Positions 22,866-34,978 of a stretch of 64,000 bases of DNA are shown here, piece by piece. The position numbers and the translations under genes are program-made. Source of the DNA: Tomocerus qinae (lineage: Eukaryota; Arthropoda; Collembola; Entomobryomorpha; Tomoceridae); the NCBI GenBank assembly GCA_020055645.1, contig CM034546.1, positions 37,324,001 to 37,388,000 of the forward strand. Reading direction: 5' to 3'. The notes below the pieces were generated by a model. It had not been told where the DNA came from. It did not search any database and was given only the letters and a program-made list of their open reading frames with translations. Position 1 is the stretch's first letter; every line of letters begins with the position of its first letter.

Positions 22866-23302
22866 TTGTATGGGATAAAAATCATTTAAACCCTCCGTTG
22901 TTGCACTTTTAACTATTTCAACATTATTAGTGTGTAACAGCTTATATTACTGTTTAGTACTAGCAAATGTGTTGTGGTATTCATTAGTTGAACTGTCCTC
23001 TTCGCACTTCGCAATGGAAGTATCATTTTACACAGCGAAATTTCAGGTTTTCGTTGAAACACAAGGGTATACACAGATCTCCCTCTGTCGAACATGCAAC
23101 GAGATTGCTATAGCAGCGACATAATTTGCCAAGTAAAAAATTGTCGATTAAATAATTAAATTGGCAATTCTTATTTACTAAACGGATTTGGCGTGGCGGT
23201 ACAATATTTAAATAACCTATAAGTGAATATATACTTCAAAGTTAAAACAACATTTAATCTGCCTAGTCTATACTGTAAGTACTTACTTGTATCTATTAAT
23301 TG

Positions 23303-23385
23303 TTGTAATTTACCACTTTTCCATTACGTACATTTATAGCACCTTGATTGTGAATTAAAAGTGGTAAATTTTGGTGTAAATTTAG
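23303..23385. repeat. Short inverted-repeat relic
   Basis: GTAATTTACCACTTTTCC is inverted as AAAAGTGGTAAATTTT about 65 bp later. Matching relics stand at 34,095-34,175 and 38,445-38,520, in the same place in each duplicated unit. They predate the duplications and resemble the ends of the 11.2-kb hAT MITE interior. Confidence 0.5.
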
Positions 23386-24025
23386 CGATTCATTCGAGCT
23401 GTTGGGAACAAAGCGGTTACGTTAAAACATTAATTTAGTTAATTACCCAAATATAATACCATTCAAAAGCTTTTTAACTGATTCGGTTAAACCACAATAA
23501 TGATCTTGAAAGACGGACAGGTCTAGCCAAGGTTTGTGTTTCACTTCATAATGTACAAATTGTGTTGTAAATTCCATATTACTTTTTACACTAATCATAA
23601 ATATTATAAATTTTCTAATGCTTTGGTTATTTTAGTTCCTATTTTAATTATTCTCATTTCTATGTTCTACGGCTCGCAGTAATTTTCTTGCAACTACAAA
23701 TTAACGCAGCCAGACAGTAACATTGGATAATGCTTGTACGCAGTAACTTCGCTCAGACATCCAAATTATTCAAATGAGACAGAAATCGATAATCACTGTT
23801 TTGTTTCTATTTATCTTTTCTTGGACTAGTTTTGAGGTTTCGGCGACTTCCCAGTGATATCACACTTGAACATTACAATAGGGGAGACTAAATAACTCGA
23901 TAAAGGAATTACACCAAATAACTCTTATACTTGGACTTAATATGTGCGCAAATTATTTTGCAAAGGGGCCTTGACCTGGAATGGAAATGTTAATGTTGTT
24001 ATACTACTATGAGTCAGAGCCACTT

Positions 24026-24120
24026 TGACGTCAATTGTGTTAATTTGGCATGATATAAATGGATTGGCAGAATCAACATTTGTGTTTTGTTATATATGCC
24101 TGTGTAGTACATGCTTCAGT
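24026..24120 (+). promoter_or_regulatory. Promoter of receptor B
   Basis: TGACGTCA at 24,026-24,033, TATATAT from 24,091 and TCAGT with its A at 24,118, 27 bp apart, then 43 bp to the ATG at 24,161. Same order and spacing as in units A, E and F. Confidence 0.6.
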
Positions 24121-24160
24121 GGGAAAAAATTAAACGCTTAGCCATAAAATACTTTCCAAT

Positions 24161-26170
24161 ATGCATTTGAAAATTTGTTCATATTATTACGTTGCATTAG
24201 CAATTATGAGTTTTGGAGAAGACGTAAATTGCATTCGAAATTTATCTTTGTTCAACAACTGCGATTTCAACTTGATTCGATTTCCAAATTCCAAATGGCT
24301 GGAATTGTTCTTGGAGAGAAATCAGAATGGTCAACCTTGGACCATCGCCACGTCGGAAAATAAAACTTTCGACGAAGTTGACAAAGTGACATTTAGGGAT
24401 TTGTCGAAAAGTCTTTGCAGTGTGAATATCATTGCTGAACAAGATAACACATTTTGGAGTCTAACTCAATATTTTGGCCAGAAGATCTCTAGGCCGAATT
24501 TCATAACTATATTTCTTTATCACGGCGGACCTGAAAATGTTTATAGTAAATGGCTTTTGAAACCCATTGAACAGCCCATTGCAGACATTTACTACATCTT
24601 GATAAAAAATGAGACTACATTCTCAATTTGGACAATATGCATTTATTGTAACGCGTTTCCTGCCAGCTTCTTTGTAGCTACTGAAATTAAACCTACACTG
24701 AATGAAATTGAATGGAAACACATCTGGAATATTTATGATAGACAACTTTATGGAAATAAGGTTGCAGTGTTTGACCCTAATGGGTATAGAAATCGGTTTA
24801 TTACATTGTTTAAGTGTAGAACTTCGGCTTATGACCTGATTAGACATAAACTTTCTTGCGGGTCAGGGGAAAAAGCAGTAGAGACGATGGCCAAGCGATT
24901 TAACTTTTTCTGCTGAATATTATGATGGAATGCATGCTGGATTGTCTACGGCTTACACGAAATTGGCAGGACCTGAATATATTTCCTATATAGCATTAAT
25001 AAATGATTACGCTTTTAATGGCTTTTTGTTCAACAGGCACATTTTTGTGGATGATGTTGAATATTTCCTAGTTTATTGTAAAGAAAGGGAATCATTCTAC
25101 AATCTTCCTCTCCACGTCATAATTCAAAACACATTCGATTTAGCCAGTTGGATTTTGATCATCATTCTCTTACCCGCAGCATATTGAATTTCGTCTCACA
25201 AGATCCAAATGCGTTCATTGTATGCCAGAGTGGAACGAGTGATAACGTCAACTGTGGCTATTGCGTTGGCCCAATTTGACATCACGCGAGAAAAAAGAAA
25301 TTTCTGTCTACTCACCATCATTGTGGCTTTTGTAATCAGGTGTCATTATGAAACATACATAACGGGGGAATTAATTGTGCCACTTGAAAAGAAAAGTTAC
25401 AAAAATTTTATTGAACTTATTGACAACAATTATAATTTTTTACATCAGATCGGATATTATACTGGACTTGATGATCATAATTACTCCGTCGATATATTTT
25501 ACAAATATAATTTAGAAAACAAGATTAGTACAAACTTGCATGTTTACAACTGGCATAAAGAAAAATCTGCTACGGAATACAGAAAAAAAGGCTATACTGT
25601 GTTTGATTTAAATGTCGAACTAATCATGAAACCGGGGGGGCTAAACTGTTTGTACCATATTGGAAATCTAAGTTAGCACGAATATTTTCTAAAATACTAA
25701 ACAAAGACGAGAAGGCAATTTGCAAAACAGCAGATGAAAAGGTTTCAGATAAATTACGATCTTATTTCTTTAAATTTGCTTTTCGGAATCAATTTCAAAA
25801 CTTTTTTGGCACGCTGTTTGAGTCGGGGTTTATGAAACTGTGGAGAGACCTTGATGATGTACATGAATTCTATTCCTATTGGGAGAAGGAGGAAAAAGCA
25901 AAATATGAAAACAATCAAGCTGTACCAATCAGTCTTGGCATGAAAATTCACGTAATATTCTTTTGGTATTTATTCCTGCTAGCTGGCTCATCTGTTATCT
26001 TTCTGTTGGAACTGTGTTGTCGACGATTTCAATGGATTTGTTCGGACATGGATAAAATGAAAAATATTGCTGTTCACTTTCTGCCTAGTTTAAAAATATT
26101 AAGGAAAAAAATCCAATTTGGTGGCATCACTAAGACTCCTCAGGAAACTGTTTCACAGGGGGCAGACTAG
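24161..26170 (+). pseudogene. Type 3 ionotropic receptor B, pseudogene
   Basis: Homologous over its whole length to receptors D, E, F and H but broken three times. One T is inserted in the run coding FNFSAEY (about 24,903), so the first frame stops after 251 residues. A TGG codon of the M1 end (AYWISSH) has become TGA at about 25,185. Two extra G residues lie in the MKPGAKL codons (about 25,635). All motifs remain legible around the lesions: the signal peptide, WTIATSENKTF, the M1 after SWILIIILLP, the pore region RVITSTVAIALAQFDITREK, YETYITGEL, and M4 (FWYLFLLAGSSVIFLLELCC). The decay is recent, since the rest is close to D. Confidence 0.92.
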
Positions 26171-28725
26171 GTTTGATGTATGGTTTAAACACGTTTTCTC
26201 AAAACCGTCAAAAATCACCTCTTTAAAATGCAGACAAGAATATTCTTAGAATTGTAGCTGATGAATCACTAAATGAAAATAACAAAATATAAATGGATTT
26301 ATGAACATTTATGTCAAATATCTTTGGATAGACAATTGATTATAAAGAAATCTTTCCATTACATTGTTGAAGATTTAAGAGTTCTTCCAATCTCAGTCTC
26401 TAGTTAACTTTAGTTTTATGAACTAAAGTTTAAAAGCACACTATTAGTACCCATTACCCATACTTATCATATTTACTCACATTAATTTTTAATTGGCTTA
26501 ATTTGTAATACTCATCTTTAGAAATTAGCACCCCCTAGATTCAATTTCTAGATACTACTTGGGTCAATGAAAACGGGAGTCGTGAAACAATCAATTGGGT
26601 GTACTTAATTTTTACACGTCCTTAAGCCTTTCAGTTGTTATTTTGAAATTAGTAGATGTAGTAGTTATTTTTTTATAACATGCTTTTTGAGGTAAATTTC
26701 AGATACCAATTTTTGTATACGAAAGTTTAATCATAACTTACGACTTAATTAACAATACAATACCATAATTTATATAGCTTGTGATGGATATAATAAAATA
26801 ATATTGTTACCTAGGCATATTACTGATTTCATTTCGTGCAACTGAATGGCCCATTTTGTCATTGAAATGAATTTTAATCAATTATTTAATGTGAGTGAGA
26901 ATCTATAGATATATATCTTAGGAGTTACCTGTTAGTAAAGTATTCCACCCATATAAGTAAGCTCAACAAAGACATGCACATGCACAAAAATTTTGATAAA
27001 ATATGGGCTATGTTCTATAAATATAAATATTATTATGATTACTCGTTGAAACCTAGCACATAAGATGTGCTAGAACAATGTTGAAACATGTAATATTCTA
27101 GCGACTGCATATTATGACTCAATTGGAATTTTCATATTATGACTATTATGATTCAATGACAGGCCGAAGATTTAAACCGCATAAAATTTCATAAATTCGG
27201 ACGTACTAACACGAATTTCATCCATCCGCCTATTTAATGCGCAATTCCACCTCAGCTTGATACTAACTATTGGTATGATATAGATAGGTAGGTCATTGAT
27301 GAATATCATTTGATAAACATCCCATCGAACCCATCATGACATCCGGATGGGAAGGTATTGGTTCTCATCCAGCACACCAAACATATTCGATATCAAAGCT
27401 TAGAAGCTTAAAGAATATTTCATAACAGGTATCCACGTACAGGTTACTTAATTAGAACATTTGTTTCTATTTGTTTGAACGCTAATTAGGAAAATAACTT
27501 GTCATTTCTAACGGTCGGCTATTTCGAACCTTATAGTCATAAAAGTAAGCTTCTTAGATAATATGGTGCTTTTTGCTTGCCTAAAGCATATTCGGTTAAC
27601 TCCAAAGTATGTGACACCCAACCCCATTTCATGCAGTCTGTCACTACCACCCAGGCTACTGTACCCATTCATCCATCGAACCCATTACAAATGAAATAAC
27701 AGAGGAGTAAGGCAGACTGTATAGTAATCACTATATATATTGTTTAGGAGTAACCATGCACTGCATTTTTCTAGTTTGTCTCATTGAACTCATTTTCAGT
27801 TTCAAAACAAAGTAAGTTGTGTTCAATGCTCGACATTTCATTGTCATTCTTTAAGCTTTCTGCTGTCAGAAATGTTTTTTGCTATAAGATTTGTGTACAC
27901 TGCACACAATGAGCACAAATCCATCCAACTGGATTTCAAAACTAAGCAAATTAAGTTCAGTAGTCTAGAGTGGAAAAATATCGTTAACGACTGTGTTTTA
28001 CTAATCCCAAACTACATTCATTACAGTGGAATTCCTTATTTCTTCATTCCCAATATTTTGAAAGCACTTCGTAATATGAAATTTTTAGAAAAGTATCATT
28101 AATGTGCTCATAAGCATCTCATTAGCAAAATAAAGATTTATCTCTTTTCAAAAAGATTCAAGATGGTGAAATGGCCATCAAACTCGAAGTTGCAATGTCT
28201 AATTCTTCTATTGGAATTTGTGACTTTCGTGAAGATGAAAATTCGAGGGTTAGTCTTAAACTAAATATTAGATTATCTTTTCTATACCTACCTATGAACA
28301 ACATTATTATCAATTTTTACATCATTTTAAACTAAATTATTTTAGCAAATAAATAATAATAAACTCAAGCAAGCGCCCAAATTGCAAGAAAAAATATTTA
28401 AGGTAGGGCCTTATTTATTTCAAAAAATTAAATGTGGCATCATACTTAAAATGAATAAATGTAATTTGAAAACGTTGTACTTTGTTAATCAGTACTACCA
28501 GGAAATTTATTTAATATTCGAAAAATATTTTATCCTACAGGATGAAGTTCAATATACACGGTGAAATAACCATATAATTATTTAGCCATTGGCTGGCAGA
28601 CGCCGGTATTATAGAAGCATCATAGCATCAACATTAGTGAAAACTAAACAATTGTTGCCAGCTAAAAGCTGAAAATGTTACTTCATTTTCTTACAATTCC
28701 GGTTTAAATTGAAAAACAAATAAAA
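26171..28725. other. Intergenic, no gene supported
   Basis: AT-rich. About 26,330-26,440 resembles 59,070-59,170 (GAAGATTTAAGA followed by a CTTCCA-containing stretch), which is receptor flank. At 27,756 a start with MHCIFLVCLIELIFSFK looks like a signal peptide and is followed by GTAAGT, and a 76-codon frame lies at 27,872-28,102. The phases do not join into one protein, so no gene is called. Confidence 0.35.
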
Positions 28726-28733
28726 ATTAGGAT

Positions 28734-29763
28734 CAGGGCAGGAAAAACCGAAAAACCTGGGTTTTTTATTGTATGTATGTATGTATGTATGGGGTTTTAT
28801 TTCAGAAAAGTCATAGGCAGTCAATCATTATTACTTATACATACTTATTGAATAGGCACATACATTATAATAACTTCAACGGAAATTACAACTTTGAAGT
28901 ACAATAACTTATAGGATTGAGTTACAGACAAAACAAAAAACTATTTCACTGGTATTTTTTGCAGAGGCAAAACAAAGAAATCGAATTTAAGAATTATAAG
29001 GGAACAGCCTTAAATGTAAGGAATGAGGCCGAGGCCGAAAACCCGCGCAAATTGCAGTAGGAGCTTACATTCACCCTGCCAGCTTATTCGAAGCTTCTTT
29101 GGATAATAAATACTTATACATATATAAATTTATATTTGTAATGCAATTACAACTATATTGCCGAATTTTATAAGTAACATTAATGTTATCTATTACCTTA
29201 CACTTTACACCCAACTTCACAGAGTTGGGGGAGCCGAGTCGTGCTTTGCATTCTGGTTAATTTACGTATACGTAGACGGATTAGTACTGAGCGAACTATG
29301 AGTACGTGTGTATAACTGTTATCACCTTGAGTTGAGAGCGTCGTGGCTGGAGAAGAGAGACGACTGTGCTCTGTCTTTGATAAGCACAATTTGAATATTT
29401 TCAGCTAAGCTTCATGGTCAAACTTCGTTCTTTCAATCAGTCAGCACCAATAATTCACACTATCAAACGGCATGCCAATTTCAGTTAAATCCCGATTTTA
29501 TCAAAAAAGCTGCCTTTTTAGAAATCGATGACTGCATGTCCAGTTATATCTTCAGATGGGGCAAATTTTGACTCCAAATTCTGTAATGTAGCGGAAATTT
29601 TAGGCTAGTAAATGACGAATTGAACGGAGCTCCAAAACACACGTACTCACCTCGACCAAAGCAACGACTCGACTATTGGGTTGTTGGGTAGCAAAAAACC
29701 AAAACACGGCTTTTTGGGTTGGGGTTTTGGTTACCAAAAATCACATGGGGTTTTCATGCCCTG
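28734..29763. mobile_element. hAT-like non-autonomous element, 1.03 kb
   Basis: Ends CAGGGCAGGAAAAACC and the near-complement of GGTTTTCATGCCCTG are flanked by a perfect 8-bp duplication ATTAGGAT (28,726-28,733 and 29,764-29,771). Subterminal GGGTTTT/AAAACCC-like motifs occur at both ends. A short (TATG)n microsatellite lies at about 28,773-28,792. No transposase frame is present. Confidence 0.92.
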
Positions 29764-30072
29764 ATTAGGATTCTGTGTATAATAGTAAATTTAATGTGAT
29801 CAAAATTTTGGAAATAAATGGTTTTATCTGAATAATAAAATGCTGTGATAAATGTAAATGTAGATATCCAGTTAATTACAGAAATCTAACTTACGGAGCA
29901 TTTATTTTGAAACCAGTATAGTATGTTCCTCGAGTCAGGGCATTCGTTATCCAACGACGAATAGTCGACGAGTCGTGACCATAGTTCAAGAAGGCTTACG
30001 GAAAGGACTGACAATAAAAGCCTTTGGATCTCGATATTCGATAACAGACATCAATTGCACAGAAGGCGACAA

Positions 30073-31150
30073 AGTAGTTCATGATTATTACCCAATTCGA
30101 CTCTCTTTACAAGACATTTCTCTGCCTCCTCACATTATTCACAAACTTAGGTATTTGTTTCTTTCTTCCAGAGATTTGCAAATGCGACCTATAATCAACG
30201 CTTAAATAACCGAGAATCCAAGCTTGAATATTTTTGAATATTGACTATCAAAACGCGTGTTAAATTTACGTATCAATAGTACTAAGTTCCGAGCAGTCTC
30301 ACATTTTTACGCCTCTGTAGTATATAAAAGCCATCTCTAAAAATATATTATTAAATAATAATGTCCCAAATTCAAAAATTAATAAATATTCATTAGAAGC
30401 CGAAACCATCTCCAGGATTTCCCAGTGACAAAATGGCACTTTCTTGTTCTTTAATTTTTGTAGCCAACTTAATCATCATCTCATGATCTTCCTCAATTAC
30501 TTGCTTAACTGCTATATTGCCAAAGACTAATAACAATAGAGGGCGTTAGTAAAGTTGTAAAGGTAGATGTCGTTTTCTGTGCTATATTGCATGCAACTAT
30601 TTTCGGCACTATTTTCTCTTTTAATTTTCTTTCATCTTATACCAGGTTATCCATTCTCTTCAACAAAACGTAACAATTTTCATAATCTTGGCCACTCAGA
30701 AAATATATACTCTAACAACAGCCATTGAAATAACAGGTTCGTTGCAAAAAGGACATGTCAAGTTAACCTGTAATAGTATTTCAAAAAGTAATTAAACATT
30801 ATGATATGATTATGATTTTTGTGCTAACAACAGATAATTCCTAATTCCAGCTCTGATGTAATGTATTAGGGTGTAAACTGATATCATTTCAAAAGACTTC
30901 AAAATCACCTTCGCATTAAATATGGAGTAATATTACCATTAGTAAAGTTTAACATAATTATGTGAAATAAAACAGCGACTACTATATTAAAAATGTGCAT
31001 GCTTGGAAAGTAAATGACTTACTCCTTTCCTTTTTTAGTATCCAGCAGCCATGTAGACAAACAGAAGTGGTTGAAAACATGCCCACAGAATGTTACAGGA
31101 GCGAATTCTGTTGGTTGTTACAACGGATAAACGAAGATTTATGTGAGCTG
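30073..31150 (-). pseudogene. RING/FAXC-like pseudogene 2
   Basis: Minus-strand pieces are exon 1 (about 31,033-31,140, with FCGHVFNHFCLSTWLLDTKK), exon 2 (about 30,400-30,772, with TCPFCNEP) and exon 3 (about 30,073-30,195). Exon 1 ends at a normal GTAAGT donor (minus-strand AAAGGA/GTAAGT). This copy therefore shows the ancestral GT at the site where the 55-kb gene has GC. The start of exon 1 and all of exon 4 are missing, and exon 2 carries an insert of about 90 bp and stops. Confidence 0.8.
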
Positions 31151-31547
31151 TAGAGTGAAATATGACACTTTCAAAAACATTTATAAACTGATTCAATTAA
31201 ACCACAACATTGGATTTGAAAGATGGACAGGACAAATTTTGGTCGAAAGTTTGCAAGTCTCTCTTTACTCTTTATAATTTACAATTTTTATTGTACATTG
31301 TATTATTATTGTTCATAGTAATCTTAAATATTATAACATTCATAATGCTTTGAATCTTTTAGTTCCCTTTTTGATGATTTCGATTTCTGAAGTTCACAGT
31401 AATTTCTTTGCCAATGTAATTAACAGAAGAAGACGGACATATTGGGTGATGCTTGCATGCAATAACTGCGCTACCAAGATCCAAAATTTTCAAACGAGAC
31501 AGCCTAAGACAGGAATCGATAATCATTATTTGTTTAATTTGTATATG

Positions 31548-33122
31548 CAGTAGACTGTGAGGGATAGGATACTAGGAGGGATATAATGTCCCTCTAAGAC
31601 TAGACTGTAAGGGATAGCTCTATACCGCTATAGGTCCCGAACCATGAGGTTTCAGTCTGGGAGGGATATGTCGTAATCGATTGATATGAATGATCCTATG
31701 GGTACAAGTGCCACAAATATTGCAAATTTTAGGTTACTCTTCCATTTTCATTTTCATCATTATTTTCTATAATATTCATAAATATTAAGTATATTGCACT
31801 TTCTGTATCAGTATAATGCTGCTATAATTATTATTAATTGATATTTTTTCCAAAGCCAGGAGTTCAATTATCTAAATTTTTGCAAGAACTGCTGCTGCCG
31901 TTATAGCATTTAGGACCACCATCATTCTTTTTACAGGGACGTTTACTTAATATTTATGAATATTATAGAAAAACCTACGGCAAGCCGTAATAAAAGCCCG
32001 CCTGAGTGAAGGAGACCGTGTACAAATTTTTTGTGGTATAATAATACATTTATTTTGAATAATAAAATGTAATTCATATTAGATCAATATTTATAATTAT
32101 TGAAAAAACCTTCAAAATCAACGGAAAATCAAAATTGATTAATAATGACTATCAAAATTAACAGAAAAACAAAATTGATTAATGTTGACTATCAAAATTA
32201 ACAGAAAATCAAAATTGATTAATATTGACTATCAAAATTAACAGAAAATCAAAATTGATTAATATTGACTATCAAAATTAACAGAAAAGCAAAATGGATT
32301 AATGTTGACTTTGACTATGAAAATCAACATAAAATCAAAATTTATTAATGTTGACTATGAAAATCAACAGAAAATCAAAAATGATTTATATTAACTATGA
32401 AAATCAACAGAAAATCAAAATTGATTTATGTTGACTATGAAAATCAAAAGAGAATCAAAATCAGTCAATATTAATTATCAAAACTAAAAGTAAATCGAAA
32501 AATGGAAATTTGACTATAAAATTGAATATAAATCCAAAATAGATTTATTTCCATTGTCTAATAGTTATTTTCCAGTTTTATTTGCTTTATCATAAATTTT
32601 TAAATTTGGCAGAAGCGGAGTAAAATATTTTGTACTATCTTACTAACAGTTTATAGGAAACGCAATTGAACTTTTTTAATGCTTATTTTCCACTTTGACT
32701 ATCAAAATGAAGACAAAGTGAGCGCACAGTACCTCAGCAACCTATCAACTGATTTGAACCAAAATAAATGGGGTTCGTCACTGGTCTATAAGCAATGCTG
32801 TTACCATGTTTGGTCAACTTCCGTCATTGTGCTCAAAAGTTATCGTGATAACTGTGGTACGGACGGACGGACGAAGACGACGGACTATGCGGTTCTATAA
32901 GCTGCCTTATTCAGGCAACCTAAAAAATGTAAAAACCTAAAATCTGCGTTATTTGTCACCCTATACATATAGAATTATTCGTATCAATTACGACATATCC
33001 CTTCCATCCCAGACTGAAACCTCATGGTTCGGTACCGCTAGCGAAACAGAGCTATTCCTCCCAGTTTAGTCTGAGAGGGACATTATATCCCTCGTAGTCT
33101 TCTATCTCTCCTAGTCTACTAC
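31548..33122. mobile_element. Long-TIR non-autonomous element with internal satellite
   Basis: Terminal inverted repeats of about 150 bp: left TAGACTGTGAGGGATAGG onward, including GAACCATGAGGTTTCAGTCT, and right the complement ending CTAGTCTACTA. The element interrupts duplicated receptor flank: TTTATTTCTATACGTATCTC in unit A corresponds to sequence on both sides here. TATATG is on both sides, a possible 6-bp duplication. There is no transposase. Confidence 0.82.
32105..32500. repeat. 40-bp tandem repeat
   Basis: About ten head-to-tail copies of a unit of about 40 bp containing AATCAAAATTGATTAATATT and GACTATCAAAATTAACAGAA. Copies are most alike in the middle of the array. It lies wholly inside the TIR element. 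Confidence 0.9.
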
Positions 33123-33501
33123 ATATATGTATCTCTGCTTGCACTACCTTTATTGGTTTATTCGAGGAAGCAACTACTTCCCAGAAGACTCAGACACGAA
33201 CAAGCACAAGGAGAGACTATGACTATATATTACTCGATGCTAGTTAACTCACAGTTAGACTATAATTTTGTAGCAAACTGTCTTGCAACCACAATGTTGG
33301 ATAAAAGAGCCTTGATATGGAATGGAAATAGGAAATGTTACTATGGGCCAGCGCACCTCTGACGTCGATTGTGGAGAATTTGATATGATAAAAATGGAAT
33401 GGCAGAATTAACATTTATGTTTTGTTATATACCTTACTGTTCAGTACGTCAATCAGTTTGAAATGATAAGCTACCTGTGTGAATATACTTTCCATTACAA
33501 C

Positions 33502-33615
33502 ATGAATTTAAAAATTTGTTTATATTTTATTGTTACGCTGTAGTAACATTTTAATTTCTGGGACGTAAATTGCGTTCAAATATTGTCTGTTACTCTACAT
33601 GTACATCTCAAAATA
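33502..33615 (+). pseudogene. Type 3 receptor signal-peptide stub (unit C)
   Basis: The start ATG and about 110 bp match the beginnings of D and E (AATTTAAAAATTTGTTTATA onward), with a stop at codon 14. The upstream CRE is degraded to TGACGTCG at about 33,360. The same downstream filler block as in unit A follows. Confidence 0.65.
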
Positions 33616-34827
33616 TTGTGCATGGGATAAAAATCATTTAAACTCTCCGTTGTTGCACTTTTAAACTATTTCAACATTATTAGTGTGTAAACGCTTATAT
33701 TATACTGTTTAGTACTAGCACAAGTGTTGTGGTATTCAACAGCCAAACTGTCCTCTTCGTACCACGCACTTCGCAATGGAAGTATCTTTTTACACAGCGA
33801 AATTTCAGATTTTCGGTAGAACACTGAGTCATACACAGATCTCATCTCCCTCTCTGTCAAAAATACAACGAGACTCCATTTACAGTGACATAACTTGCCA
33901 AGAAAAAGATTGTCAATTAAATAATTAAATTCGGTTAAATTGGCAATTCTTATTAACTAAACTAACGAATTTGGCGTGGAGGTACTATAATAAAAAATGG
34001 CGTTTAAATGAATATATAAATTAAAACACAACATTACATATTACTTTAATCTGCCTTGTCTGTACTGTAAGCACTTACTATTATCTATTAATTGTTGTAA
34101 TTTACCATTTTTCCATTTCGTACAATTTTATCACCTTGACTGTGCCTTAAAAGTGGTAAATTTTATTATACACTTAATAATTCTTTCGAGATGTTGGGGT
34201 CAAAGCGTCTAATGTAAAATATTAATTTAGTTTATTACCCAAATATCACACCATTAAAAACGTTTTTAACTGATTCGATTCGGTAAATCCACAATAATGA
34301 TCTTGAAAGACGTTCAGGTCCAAGTTTGTGTTTCACTTCATAATGTAAAAATTTTGTTGTAAATTCCATATTACTTTTTACGCTATTCATAAATATTATA
34401 AATTTTCTATTGCTTTGGATATTTTAGTTCCTATGTTAATAATTCTCATTTCTATGTTTTTAAGGCTCACAGTAATTTACTTGCAAATACAAATTAACGG
34501 AGCAAGACGGAAATATTGGGTAATGCTTGTACGCAGTAACTCCGCTCAACATCCAAATTATTCAAACGAGACAGAAATCGATAATCATTATTTGCTTTGT
34601 TTCAATTTATCTTCGCTTGTACTAGTTTTATTCGTATATTCGAGGCCTCGACTACTTCCCAGTAGCCTCACACACGAACATTACAATAAGTGAGACTACA
34701 TCACTCGATAAAGGAATTACATCAGTTAACTCTTTGGTTTGGACTTAATTTGTGCGCAAATTATTTTCCAAAGGGGCCATGACATGGAATAGAAATGTTG
34801 TTATACTACTATGAGCCAGAGCCCCTT

Positions 34828-34925
34828 TAACGTCAATTGTGTTAATTTCACACGATATAATTGGATCGGCAGAATCACCATTTGCGTTTTGTTACATATT
34901 AGGCTTGTGTAAAACGTGCTTCAGT
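34828..34925 (+). promoter_or_regulatory. Promoter region of receptor D
   Basis: The CRE-like site is changed to TAACGTCA (34,828-34,835), the TATA is weak (TTACATATTA) and the initiator TCAGTT has its A at 34,923, 56 bp before the ATG. Confidence 0.5.
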
Positions 34926-34978
34926 TGAAAATAAGATAAACGATTGGCCATTTGTGTGAAAATACTTTACAATAAAAT

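Noticed and set aside
24242-24442. Antisense frames repeated in all type 3 receptors (MFSNDIHTAKTFRQI)
   Set aside because: They recur only because the sense strand is nearly identical in all copies. No independent evidence for antisense genes.
27756-28102. Two-exon secreted-protein gene (MHCIFLVCLIELIFSFK plus the frame at 27,872)
   Set aside because: The only convincing splice pair leads to a stop within about 15 codons; phases do not match the longer frame.
32105-32500. CRISPR-like regular repeat
   Set aside because: Units are contiguous, about 40 bp without unique spacers, inside a eukaryotic TIR element.
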